Both the position numbers and the translations under genes were made by a program. A stretch of 64,000 nt of DNA from Archangium gephyra (GTDB lineage Bacteria; Myxococcota; Myxococcia; Myxococcales; Myxococcaceae): the NCBI RefSeq assembly GCF_001027285.1, contig NZ_CP011509.1, positions 6,348,501-6,412,500 on the forward strand, in the 5' to 3' direction. Of the stretch, positions 8,777 through 16,808 are shown piece by piece. Under the pieces are notes generated by a model. That model was not told the DNA's origin. It made no database searches and saw only the letters and a program-made list of their open reading frames with translations. The stretch's first letter is position 1. Each line of letters opens with the position of its first letter.

Positions 8777-11700
8777 TCAGGGCAGCAACACCTCGCCCGG
8801 GGTGGGGTAGTAGCCGGCCTGGAGATTGCCCAACTGTCCGTGGGTGTTGTCTCCCCAGGCGTGGACGTGACCGTCTGGCCCTCCGACGGCCAGCGCGTGC
8901 GACTCCGTGGCGGCCATCCCCGTGACGCCGTCCAGAACGAGCCTGGGCGTGTTCAGCGAGCCGTTCCCGCCCCAGGCCCAGAGCGTGCCATCCGAACGCA
9001 GGGCGAGGGAATGCAAGGCCGCCGCCGACAGCGCCGTGACGTTCGAGAGACCCGGCACCTGGACGGGCGTGCGACGCTGCGTGTCGGTGCCGTCCCCGAT
9101 CTGGCCGAAGAAGTTGTTGCCCCAGGCCCACACCGTCCCGTTCGAGCGCAGGGCCAGGGAGTGCTGTTGGCCCGCCGCGATGGCCACCACCCCCGTGATG
9201 CCAGGTACCTGGAGGGGCGTGCGGCGCGAGTACGTGTAGAAGCCGTCACCGAGCTGCCCCTGGGTACCGTTGCCCCAGGCCCAGACCGTGCCATCCGCGA
9301 GCAACGCCAGGGAGTGGTCCCGTGCCGCCGCGAGGGCCACGACGCCCGTGAGACCCGACACCTGAACGGGAGCACGGCGCGACGTGGTGGTGCCATCCCC
9401 GAGCTGGCCGTAGTAGTTGTCGCCCCACGCCCACACCGTCCCGTCCGAGCGCAAGGCCAGGGTGTGATAGGGCCCCGCCGCCAAGGTCACGACTCCCGCG
9501 AGCGTCGGCACCTGGACGGGGACGGCACTGGAAGTCGTGGTGCCATCGCCGAACTGGCCATACTGATTGTCCCCCCAGGCCCAGAGAGAGCCATCCGAAC
9601 GCAGCGCCAGGGAATGATGTGCCCCCGCCTCCAGCGCCGTGACGCCCGTGAGGCCCGGCACCGGGACAGGCGCGAGGCGCCGCGTGGTGGTGCCGTCACC
9701 CAGCTGGCCGGAGGCGTTGTTGCCCCAAGCCCACACGGTCCCATCCGAGCGCAGTGCCAGCGAGTGACCCTGGCCGCCGCTCACGGACGAGGCCTGGCTC
9801 AGCCCCACGGCGAGCTGCGGGGCCGACTCGTAGTCGGAATGGCCTCGGCCCAGCATGCCGGAGGCGTTGGAGCCCCAGGCCCTCAAGGTGCCATCCGAGA
9901 GCAGCACCATCGAGTGATGAGCACCCGCCGCGAGTGCCACGACCCCCGTGAGCGCGGGCACCTGGACGGGTGCCAGCCGCCGCGTGGTGGTCCCATCGCC
10001 GAGCTGCCCATAGAAATTGTCACCCCAGGCCCACACGGCGCCATCCGCGCGAAGCGCCATGGAGTGGTGACCGCCCGCCGAGACGGCCACCACTCCCGTG
10101 AGCGCGGGAACCTGGACGGGAGCGAGCCGATGCGTCCCGGTCCCGTCGCCCACGGCTCCCACGGCGTTGTAACCCCAGCCCCACACCGTTCCATCCGAGC
10201 GCAGCACCAGCGAGTGGTAGGCGCCCGCCGCGAGCGCCATGACTCCCGAAAGCGCGGGCACCTGAGAGGGGGTGAGGTGCTGCGTGGTGGTGCCATCGCC
10301 GAGCTGGCCGTAGGCGTTGTGGCCCCAGGCCCAGACGGTTCCATCCGAGCGCAGCGCCAGCGAGTGGGCACCGCCCGCCGCGAGGGCCACCACTCCCGTG
10401 AGCGCGGGTATCTGGAAGGGAGTGGGCCGATGCGTGGTGGTGCCATCGCCGAGCTGGCCGGAGGAGTTGTCGCCCCAGGCCCACACGGTTCCATCCGAGC
10501 GCAGCGCCAGCGAGTGGGTACTGCCCGCCGCGACGGCCACCACTCCCGTGAGTGCCGGCACCTGGATGGGCGAGAGGCGCGGCGTGGTGGTGCCATCGCC
10601 GAGCTGGCCGTAGTAGTAGTTATTGCCCCAGGCCCACACGGTTCCATCCGAGCGCAGCGCCAGCGAATGGTAACTGCCCGCCGCGAGGGCCACGACGCTC
10701 GAGAGCGCGGGCACCTGGGAGGGGGAGACGCGCTGTGTGGTGGTGCCATCGCCGAGCTGGCCATAGTAGTTATTGCCCCAGGCCCACACGGTTCCATCCG
10801 AGCGCAGCGCCAGCGAGTAGTAGAGGCCCGTCGCGAGCACGCCCCGTATCCAGGGCTGGAATGTCTGGAGGGCGGAGAGGCTCGGGGCGCCCGCGGTGCC
10901 ATCCCCCAACTGTCCCTGGAAGTCATTGCCCCAGCTCAACAGGTAACCGTCCGAGCGCAGCACCAGCCCGTGGTAACGGCCCGCCGCGACGGCCACGATT
11001 CCCGAGAGCCCGGACACCGGACTGAAGGAAAGGCGCCGCGTGGTGGTGCCATCGCCGAGCTGGCCGGAATAGTTGCCACCTGCGGCCCACACCGTGCCAT
11101 CCGAGCGCAGCGCCAGCGAGTGGACGTCACCCGCCGTGAGCGCCGTGACGTTCGACAGGCCCGGCACCTTCACGGGTGAGAACGCGGCATCGGTCGAGCT
11201 TTGGCCGAGCTGCCCATCGCCATTGCCACCCCAGGCCCAGACGGACCCGTCCGCTCCCAGCGCCAGCGAGTGGACGTCACCCGCCGCGACGGAGATCACC
11301 CCCGAGAGACTGGGCACCTTCCCGGGAGAGGCGAGAAAGGGCACCGACTCGTCACCGAGTTGGCCCGCGCTGTTGTCCCCCCAGGCCCACACCATGCCGT
11401 CCGAGCGCACGGCGACCGCATGAAAGCTTCCCGCCGCGAGCGCCACCACCTCGGTGAGACCGGGCACGGGGGCGGGACTGGGGCGTGAGGTGGCGGAGCC
11501 ATCACCGAGCTGGCCATAGCCGTTGTCCCCCCAAGCCCACACCGTGCCATCCGAGCGCAACGCCAGCGAGAAATGATCTCCCGCCGCGAGCGACGTGACG
11601 TCCGAGAGGCCGGGGACCTGCACGGGCGAGGACCGATCGGTGGTGGTGTTGTCCCCGAGCTGGCCCGCGCTGTTGTCCCCCCAGGCCCACACCGTGCCAT

Positions 11701-12058
11701 CCGAGCGCAGCGCCAGCGAGAAATGATCTCCCGCCGCGACAGCCACCACCCCGGAGAGGCCAGGCACACGGACAGGTATCGGGCGGGAGAGCGTCGTGCC
11801 ACTCCCGAGCTGCCCGTGGGTGTTGTCTCCCCAGGCCCATACCGTGCCGTCCGACCCGAGAAGGAGCGAGTGCCAGGCACCCGCGGAAATCCTGTTGGCT
11901 TGGACACCGGGCCGGGCTTGAGCGATGGGCCGCGCCTGCTCGGTCTTCGCGGGGAGCGCCTGCTCAGGGTTGCTCCGCTCGCGAGCACACCCGGCTCCCA
12001 ACACCCCCCCAAGAAACAACCATGCAATCCCTATCGTCGCCGACAGTCTCTGATTCAT
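8777..12058 (-). CDS. RCC1-repeat lipoprotein with 21 propeller repeats
   Basis: This 1093-aa protein begins with a lipoprotein signal peptide (lipobox LGAGC, Cys about residue 24), so it is probably anchored in the outer membrane. A short linker is followed by tandem RCC1 repeats to the C-terminus. I count 21 repeats of about 50 residues, each with the core LALRSDGTVWAWG and GQLGDG. Because RCC1 folds as a seven-bladed propeller, 21 repeats would make three propellers. Repeat 20 is degenerate. No enzymatic domain is present; a binding or adhesion role is inference. A second protein of the same design lies at 24704-27937. The start is ATG 12058 with GGGGA just upstream. Confidence 0.92.
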   Translation of the reverse strand: MNQRLSATIGIAWLFLGGVLGAGCARERSNPEQALPAKTEQARPIAQARPGVQANRISAGAWHSLLLGSDGTVWAWGDNTHGQLGSGTTLSRPIPVRVPGLSGVVAVAAGDHFSLALRSDGTVWAWGDNSAGQLGDNTTTDRSSPVQVPGLSDVTSLAAGDHFSLALRSDGTVWAWGDNGYGQLGDGSATSRPSPAPVPGLTEVVALAAGSFHAVAVRSDGMVWAWGDNSAGQLGDESVPFLASPGKVPSLSGVISVAAGDVHSLALGADGSVWAWGGNGDGQLGQSSTDAAFSPVKVPGLSNVTALTAGDVHSLALRSDGTVWAAGGNYSGQLGDGTTTRRLSFSPVSGLSGIVAVAAGRYHGLVLRSDGYLLSWGNDFQGQLGDGTAGAPSLSALQTFQPWIRGVLATGLYYSLALRSDGTVWAWGNNYYGQLGDGTTTQRVSPSQVPALSSVVALAAGSYHSLALRSDGTVWAWGNNYYYGQLGDGTTTPRLSPIQVPALTGVVAVAAGSTHSLALRSDGTVWAWGDNSSGQLGDGTTTHRPTPFQIPALTGVVALAAGGAHSLALRSDGTVWAWGHNAYGQLGDGTTTQHLTPSQVPALSGVMALAAGAYHSLVLRSDGTVWGWGYNAVGAVGDGTGTHRLAPVQVPALTGVVAVSAGGHHSMALRADGAVWAWGDNFYGQLGDGTTTRRLAPVQVPALTGVVALAAGAHHSMVLLSDGTLRAWGSNASGMLGRGHSDYESAPQLAVGLSQASSVSGGQGHSLALRSDGTVWAWGNNASGQLGDGTTTRRLAPVPVPGLTGVTALEAGAHHSLALRSDGSLWAWGDNQYGQFGDGTTTSSAVPVQVPTLAGVVTLAAGPYHTLALRSDGTVWAWGDNYYGQLGDGTTTSRRAPVQVSGLTGVVALAAARDHSLALLADGTVWAWGNGTQGQLGDGFYTYSRRTPLQVPGITGVVAIAAGQQHSLALRSNGTVWAWGNNFFGQIGDGTDTQRRTPVQVPGLSNVTALSAAALHSLALRSDGTLWAWGGNGSLNTPRLVLDGVTGMAATESHALAVGGPDGHVHAWGDNTHGQLGNLQAGYYPTPGEVLLP

Positions 12059-12298
12059 GTCCCCGTCAGGCTGGTGGCATGCCCGATATCAGGCAATCCA
12101 GCCCGAAAGTGTCGCTTGAAAGCCCAAACCCAGACACTCCGCTTCCCGGAGGATTCCAGCGGAGCCCAAGCAAGCGAGTGCGCAGAGGACGGTCTCAACG
12201 GCCCGACGCACGCGGCTCCAGTCGAAGTTGTCCGCAGGGTCCGCGTTGGGCGCTTGCACGCTGGCCGGGTCCAGGGCGGTAGCGTAGGGTGCGGCCGC

Positions 12299-12961
12299 AT
12301 GCATCGCTCTGCCCTGCTCGCCCTCGCGCTCGTCGGTTGTGCTGCTCCCCGTTCGGAGCTCCGTCAGGCGACGGCCACCGTTGCCACCCCGGCGCCGTCG
12401 TTCCCGCAGCCGGGCTTCATCCCCGCTGGCGCTGGCGCCTCCCACGGCGGGCTGGTGCCTCCCCAATCGCGCGGCGTTGACCGCTCGCCGAACAGGCGCG
12501 ACGTGCCGCCGAGCAGGACGCCAGGGCTGTGGGGGGCCGACCCCGTAAAGGCGTTCAAGGCGGAGGACCCGCCCCGTGATGACGAGGACCCGGAAGAGGG
12601 GCCGCGGGGCGACGGCCCCACCGCCTCCAACGAATGCCGACACGAGATGCACGACGCAGCGCAGACGGCCAAGGTCGCCGCCAGGTTCGAGACCCTATCT
12701 ACTGGCCAACAGGAATGCGTGACCGCGCGGCTGCTTCTCCACTGTTCGAATCAGGAACTCAAACTCTTCAGACTCTTCCACGAGTACGTTGCGCACTTCG
12801 CGCGATGGGTTTACAACGACATCCCGGCGATCAACGTGCGCGCTGCGCGATACGCGAGAGACGCGTGCAAGGACGTGTTCCTGTCCCTCGACGCCCTGGC
12901 CGTCTACAGGATGACCGCCGAGGTGTTCGAGAACACGACCACCCTCCCCAGAATAAAGTGA
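12299..12961 (+). CDS. lipoprotein of unknown function, candidate Sit-like toxin
   Basis: This 220-aa protein has a short lipoprotein signal peptide (MHRSALLALALVGC, Cys at residue 14). A Pro/Gly/Ser-rich linker runs to about residue 100. The compact C-terminal domain of about 110 residues contains four cysteines (in NECRHEMH, QECVTARLLLHCSN and RDACKD). It matches no enzyme family I recognise. A 91-aa gene follows after 7 bases. A type II signal, variable linker, small C-terminal domain and tiny downstream partner match the layout of myxobacterial SitA lipoprotein toxins with SitI immunity proteins. That assignment is inference, since no toxin domain was identified. Base composition is somewhat less GC-rich than the neighbours. 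Confidence 0.75.
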   Translation: MHRSALLALALVGCAAPRSELRQATATVATPAPSFPQPGFIPAGAGASHGGLVPPQSRGVDRSPNRRDVPPSRTPGLWGADPVKAFKAEDPPRDDEDPEEGPRGDGPTASNECRHEMHDAAQTAKVAARFETLSTGQQECVTARLLLHCSNQELKLFRLFHEYVAHFARWVYNDIPAINVRAARYARDACKDVFLSLDALAVYRMTAEVFENTTTLPRIK

Positions 12962-12968
12962 GACACGA

Positions 12969-13244
12969 ATGGACGCGTGGTTTCGAGCCCGAGCGGTCGC
13001 CATACGCGAGGCCCTCCACAAGGTCTCGGGGGAGGCTGCCGCCAAGCTGTACCGCAGCAGTGCGTACGATCTCCGGAAGACGACGGGGAACGAGCCCACG
13101 TTCGACTTCCGAGACCGCCTCCTCGCGGAGTTCGCCGCGATCGCGGAGGGCGATGATGTCGCCCGCCTGGACGAGGCCCTTGCGGTAGAAGCTGAGAAGG
13201 ACCGTGCGTTCTGGTCGAAGATGTCCGGCCGGGACATGAAGTGA
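12969..13244 (+). CDS. small soluble protein, candidate immunity partner of the upstream lipoprotein
   Basis: This 91-aa protein begins MDAWFRARAVAIREALHKVS. It is charged, apparently all-helical and has no signal peptide or membrane segment. The start lies 7 bases after the stop codon of the 220-aa lipoprotein gene, so the two are almost certainly co-transcribed. Small cytoplasmic proteins encoded directly behind polymorphic lipoprotein toxins are often immunity proteins, which is why I suggest that role. The sequence itself shows no known domain. Confidence 0.7.
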   Translation: MDAWFRARAVAIREALHKVSGEAAAKLYRSSAYDLRKTTGNEPTFDFRDRLLAEFAAIAEGDDVARLDEALAVEAEKDRAFWSKMSGRDMK

Positions 13245-13436
13245 ACGCGCGGGGCGTACGTCCGTGCGCGCGCCTGGGCGCGCATGGAAGAGCGCCGCCT
13301 CACTGCTGGGTGCGAGGCTTCATCGAAGACGAGCCGCCTGTCTGCTCTCCTGGCGAGCGGGCGCGCGGGAATTGCCGCCGTCCGCGACGAGACGCACCGT
13401 CGGGAGAGACAGAGGCTCGTACAAGCGGAGGCTTCG

Positions 13437-14519
13437 GTGGCGGGCATCAACTCGTCGATGGGTGGTCACCCCTCCCAGGTGACGCTCAAGACAGCCTTCA
13501 CCGTGTGCTTCGCCGTGTTCGCGGTGGTGGCGCTGGCGGTGCTGCTCGTGAAGGCGCAGGTGGCGCTCATCCTCACCGGCATCGCCGCCCTCATCGCCGT
13601 CGCGCTCAACCACCTGGTGGTGCTGTTGATGCGGACCCGGCTCGCGCGGGGGGTCGCCGTCGGGCTCGTGCTCGCCGTGCTGCTGAGCGCCGTGACGACG
13701 GTGGCCCTGCTGGTGATTCCCTCCGCGCTCACCCAGGGGCAGGCCCTGGTCGAACAGGCGCCCACGCTCATCGACCAGATCCTCGCCTCGCGCCTCTTCC
13801 ACCGCCTCGACGCGCGCTTCCACATCCTGGATCACCTCCAGAAGCAGGGCGGCGACACCACGAAGCTGGCCTCGGGCGCGCTGCCTCCGCTGTTGCACGC
13901 CGTCAGCGGGGTGTTCAGCCTGGTGGGCGCGCTCATCACCATCCTCTTCCTGGTGGTGTTCATGCTCATCTTCGGCCCCGGGCTGGTGCAGCGGGCGGTG
14001 GCCCTGACGCTGCCCGAGCGCCGGGAGCGCTACGAGCGCGTCCTGGGCAAGGTGTACACCGCGACGGGGGGCTACCTGGCCGGGCTCACCCTCATCTGCA
14101 CCATCAACGCCACCCTCACCACCACCATCCTGGCCATCATCGGGGTGCCCTACTTCCTGCCGCTGGGCATCGCGAGCGGCTTCTCCAGCATGGTGCCGTA
14201 CGCGGGGCCCATCGTGGCCGGTGGCGCCATCACGCTGCTGACGCTCGCCACGGCCGGCTCCTGGAAGGCGCTCGCGGTGTTCATCTACTTCATCCTCTAC
14301 GGGCAGCTCGAGGGCAACGTGCTGGCCCCGCTGGTCTTCAAGCGCACGGTGCACATCAACCCGTTGCTCACCCTGTTCGCGGTGGTCTGCTTCGTGGAGA
14401 TGGCGGGCATTGTCGGCGCGCTGCTGGCGGTGCCCGTGATGGCGGCCGCGCAGATCATCGCGCGGGAGCTGTTGCTCATCCGTCAGGAGCGGCTCAGCGC
14501 CCGGGTCCGGCCGCCCTGA
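13437..14519 (+). CDS. AI-2E family (PerM-like) transporter
   Basis: This 360-aa integral membrane protein starts at GTG 13437, chosen because GGAGG lies 5 bases upstream. Starting there also gives a length typical of the family. The layout is characteristic: paired N-terminal helices, a soluble helical domain at about residues 110-150 (ALVEQAPTLIDQILASRLF), then a C-terminal membrane block. That block includes the signature SSMVPYAGPIVAGGAI and the conserved QLEGNVLAPLVFKRTVHINP. Family members include exporters of autoinducer-2 and other small molecules, but the substrate here cannot be told. A second member lies at 46117-47430. It is followed by the catalase gene after 100 bases. Confidence 0.9.
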   Translation: MAGINSSMGGHPSQVTLKTAFTVCFAVFAVVALAVLLVKAQVALILTGIAALIAVALNHLVVLLMRTRLARGVAVGLVLAVLLSAVTTVALLVIPSALTQGQALVEQAPTLIDQILASRLFHRLDARFHILDHLQKQGGDTTKLASGALPPLLHAVSGVFSLVGALITILFLVVFMLIFGPGLVQRAVALTLPERRERYERVLGKVYTATGGYLAGLTLICTINATLTTTILAIIGVPYFLPLGIASGFSSMVPYAGPIVAGGAITLLTLATAGSWKALAVFIYFILYGQLEGNVLAPLVFKRTVHINPLLTLFAVVCFVEMAGIVGALLAVPVMAAAQIIARELLLIRQERLSARVRPP

Positions 14520-14619
14520 TCCGTTCTCCAATGGGCAGCACCAGGCCCTACGAGGAGGAGAAGCGCTCGCCTCCCAGTGAACCGATGTTTACCCCGGAGG
14601 GCTCCTAGGAGGAGTGCCT

Positions 14620-16752
14620 TTGGACAAGAAGACCCCGGAGACGGTGAGCATCAACGAGCGCAGCAAGGACCTGGAGCTGGAGAGGAACCGTTCGGATCCC
14701 GCGGGCCAGCGGATGACGACGGGGCAGGGCGTTCCCGTCGAGGACACGGACAACTCCCTGAAGGTGGGGGCCCGGGGTCCCACGCTGCTCGAGGACTTCC
14801 ACCTCCGTGAGAAGATCATGCGCTTCGACCACGAGCGCATCCCGGAGCGCGTGGTGCATGCGCGAGGCTCGGCCGCGCACGGCTACTTCCAGGTCTACGA
14901 GTCCCTGGCCGAGTACACCAAGGCGAAGGTCTTCCAGGATCCGTCCAAGAAGACGCCCGTCTTCGTGCGCTTCTCCACCGTGGCGGGTTCGCGCGGCTCG
15001 GCGGACACGGTGCGGGACGTGCGGGGCTTCGCCGTGAAGTTCTACACGGAGGAGGGCAACTGGGATCTGGTGGGCAACAACATCCCCGTCTTCTTCATCC
15101 AGGACGGCATCAAGTTCCCGGACATCGTCCACGCGGCCAAGCCCGAGCCGCACCACGAGATGCCCCAGGCCTCCACCGCGCATGACTCGTTCTGGGACTT
15201 CATCTCGCTCATGCCGGAATCGGCGCACATGATCATGTGGGTCATGTCCGACCGGGCCATTCCCCGCAGCTACCGGATGATGGAGGGCTTCGGGGTCCAC
15301 ACCTTCCGCCTGGTCAACGCGAAGGGCGTGTCGCGCTTCGTGAAGTTCCACTGGAAGCCGCTGCTCGGCGTGCATTCGCTCGTGTGGGACGAGGCCCAGA
15401 AGCTCGCGGGCAAGGACCCGGACTTCCACCGCCGAGACCTCTGGGAGGCCATCGAGAAGGGCAACTTCCCCGAGTATGAGCTCGGCCTGCAGATCATCGA
15501 CGAGAAGGACGCGGACAAGCTGGGAATCGATCTGCTGGACTCGACGAAGATCATCCCGGAGGAGGTCGTTCCGGTGCGCCGCGTGGGCAAGCTGGTGCTC
15601 AACCGCAATCCGACGAACTTCTTCGCGGAGACGGAGCAGGTGGCGTTCTGCACCTCGCACGTGGTGCCGGGCATCGACTTCACGGACGATCCGCTCCTGC
15701 AGGCGCGCAACTTCTCGTACCTGGACACGCAGCTCACGCGGCTGGGTGGGCCGAACTTCACCGAGATCCCCATCAACCGTCCGATCGCGCCGGTCCACAA
15801 CTTCCATCAGGACGGCTTCCACCGGCAGACCATCGACCAGGGGCGGGCCAACTACTTCCCCAACTCGCTGGGGGGCGGCTGCCCGTTCATGGCCGCCGCG
15901 GAGAAGGGCGGCTACCGGCACTTCCCGGAGAAGGTGGCGGGAGAGAAGGTGCGCCAGCGCGCGGAGAGCTTCCAGGATCACTTCAGCCAGGCGGGCCTGT
16001 TCTTCCGCAGCATGTCCAAGCCCGAGCGTGAGCACATCATCATGGCCCTCCAGTTCGAGCTGGCGAAGGTCGAGCGGGAGGAGGTGCGCAAGCGCGTGGT
16101 CGAGCAGATCCTCGCGAAGATCGACGCGGAGCTCGTCACGGAGGTGGCGCAGGGCCTGGGGATGACGGTGCCCACGATGACGGCGGTGAAGGGCAAGCTC
16201 GAGAAGGTGGTGGACACCCTGGGGCTGCCGATGGTGGACAAGTCGCCCGCGCTGAGCCAGGAGAACCAGAAGAAGGATTCCATCAAGACGCGGCGCATCG
16301 GCGTGCTCGTGGCGGACGGCTTCGACACGGCGGAGCTCCAGTCCACGAAGGCGGCCATCGAGCAGGCGGGCGGCGAGCTGGTGATCATCTCCCGGCGCCT
16401 GGGCATGGTGAAGGGAGCGGACGGGCAGTCGGTCAAGGTGGACAAGAGCGCGCTCACCACGGGCTCGTTCGAGTACGACGCCGTCTTCGTGCCCGGGGGC
16501 GCCGCGAGCGTGTCCGTGCTGAAGAAGGACGGAGACTCGGTGCACTTCATCCAGGAGGCCTACCGTCACTGCAAGCCCATCGGGGTGACGAAGGAGGCCA
16601 CCGGGCTGCTGGAGGAAGCGGACGTGTCCACCAGCTCGCTGGGCGTCGTCGTGGGTGAGGCGGGCGGCCAGGACTTCCCCGCGAAGTTCATCGCGGCCAT
16701 CGCGCAGCACCGGTTCTGGGCCCGTCATGACAAGGATCTGATCTCGGGCTGA
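14620..16752 (+). CDS. katE: large-subunit (HPII/KatE-type) monofunctional catalase
   Basis: This enzyme decomposes hydrogen peroxide to water and oxygen. It is 710 aa long, and the length plus a C-terminal extension place it in the large-subunit clade. The start is TTG 14620, because AGGAGG ends 7 bases upstream; a GTG at 14614 is only one base from it. The haem pocket has catalytic His80 (RVVHARGSAAHGYF), Asn in GNNIPVFFIQD, and the haem-ligand Tyr367 in FSYLDTQ. Residues about 560-710 form the flavodoxin/DJ-1-like domain (RRIGVLVADGFDTAELQ, FVPGGAAS) usual for this clade. It is probably a stationary-phase or stress gene; no regulator is adjacent. Confidence 0.95.
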   Translation: MDKKTPETVSINERSKDLELERNRSDPAGQRMTTGQGVPVEDTDNSLKVGARGPTLLEDFHLREKIMRFDHERIPERVVHARGSAAHGYFQVYESLAEYTKAKVFQDPSKKTPVFVRFSTVAGSRGSADTVRDVRGFAVKFYTEEGNWDLVGNNIPVFFIQDGIKFPDIVHAAKPEPHHEMPQASTAHDSFWDFISLMPESAHMIMWVMSDRAIPRSYRMMEGFGVHTFRLVNAKGVSRFVKFHWKPLLGVHSLVWDEAQKLAGKDPDFHRRDLWEAIEKGNFPEYELGLQIIDEKDADKLGIDLLDSTKIIPEEVVPVRRVGKLVLNRNPTNFFAETEQVAFCTSHVVPGIDFTDDPLLQARNFSYLDTQLTRLGGPNFTEIPINRPIAPVHNFHQDGFHRQTIDQGRANYFPNSLGGGCPFMAAAEKGGYRHFPEKVAGEKVRQRAESFQDHFSQAGLFFRSMSKPEREHIIMALQFELAKVEREEVRKRVVEQILAKIDAELVTEVAQGLGMTVPTMTAVKGKLEKVVDTLGLPMVDKSPALSQENQKKDSIKTRRIGVLVADGFDTAELQSTKAAIEQAGGELVIISRRLGMVKGADGQSVKVDKSALTTGSFEYDAVFVPGGAASVSVLKKDGDSVHFIQEAYRHCKPIGVTKEATGLLEEADVSTSSLGVVVGEAGGQDFPAKFIAAIAQHRFWARHDKDLISG

Positions 16753-16770
16753 TCACACCCGAGGGCCGCC

Positions 16771-16794
16771 CTCGCCGCCCAGGTGCGCGGCGAG
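16771..16794. terminator. convergent terminator
   Basis: Perfect 8-bp arms CTCGCCGC/GCGGCGAG (16771-16778, 16787-16794) have an 8-base loop, extended by partly pairing flanks. It lies between the ends of the catalase gene (+) and the LVIVD-type gene (-). Confidence 0.55.
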
Positions 16795-16808
16795 GTGCGG
16801 CCGTTTCC

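Noticed and set aside
6297-9131. Long open frame (about 940 codons) on the minus strand opposite the haloperoxidase gene
   Set aside because: It is antisense to a gene with intact catalytic motifs, is low-complexity (Arg/Val/Ala/Gly-rich) and shows no domain; such frames are common in very GC-rich DNA.
8765-11179. Repetitive plus-strand open frame opposite the first RCC1 gene
   Set aside because: Its repeats are the complement of the RCC1 repeats; there is no independent signal or start site.
12090-12290. Minus-strand open frame containing NFDWSRVRRAVETVLCALAC
   Set aside because: It looks weakly protein-like but has no start, family or terminator, and it lies in the divergent gap between two good genes.
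13245-13436. Open frame upstream of the AI-2E transporter start, which would lengthen the protein by about 50 residues
   Set aside because: The extension is Arg/Ala-rich and not membrane-like, and the GGAGG before GTG 13437 marks a better start giving the usual family length.
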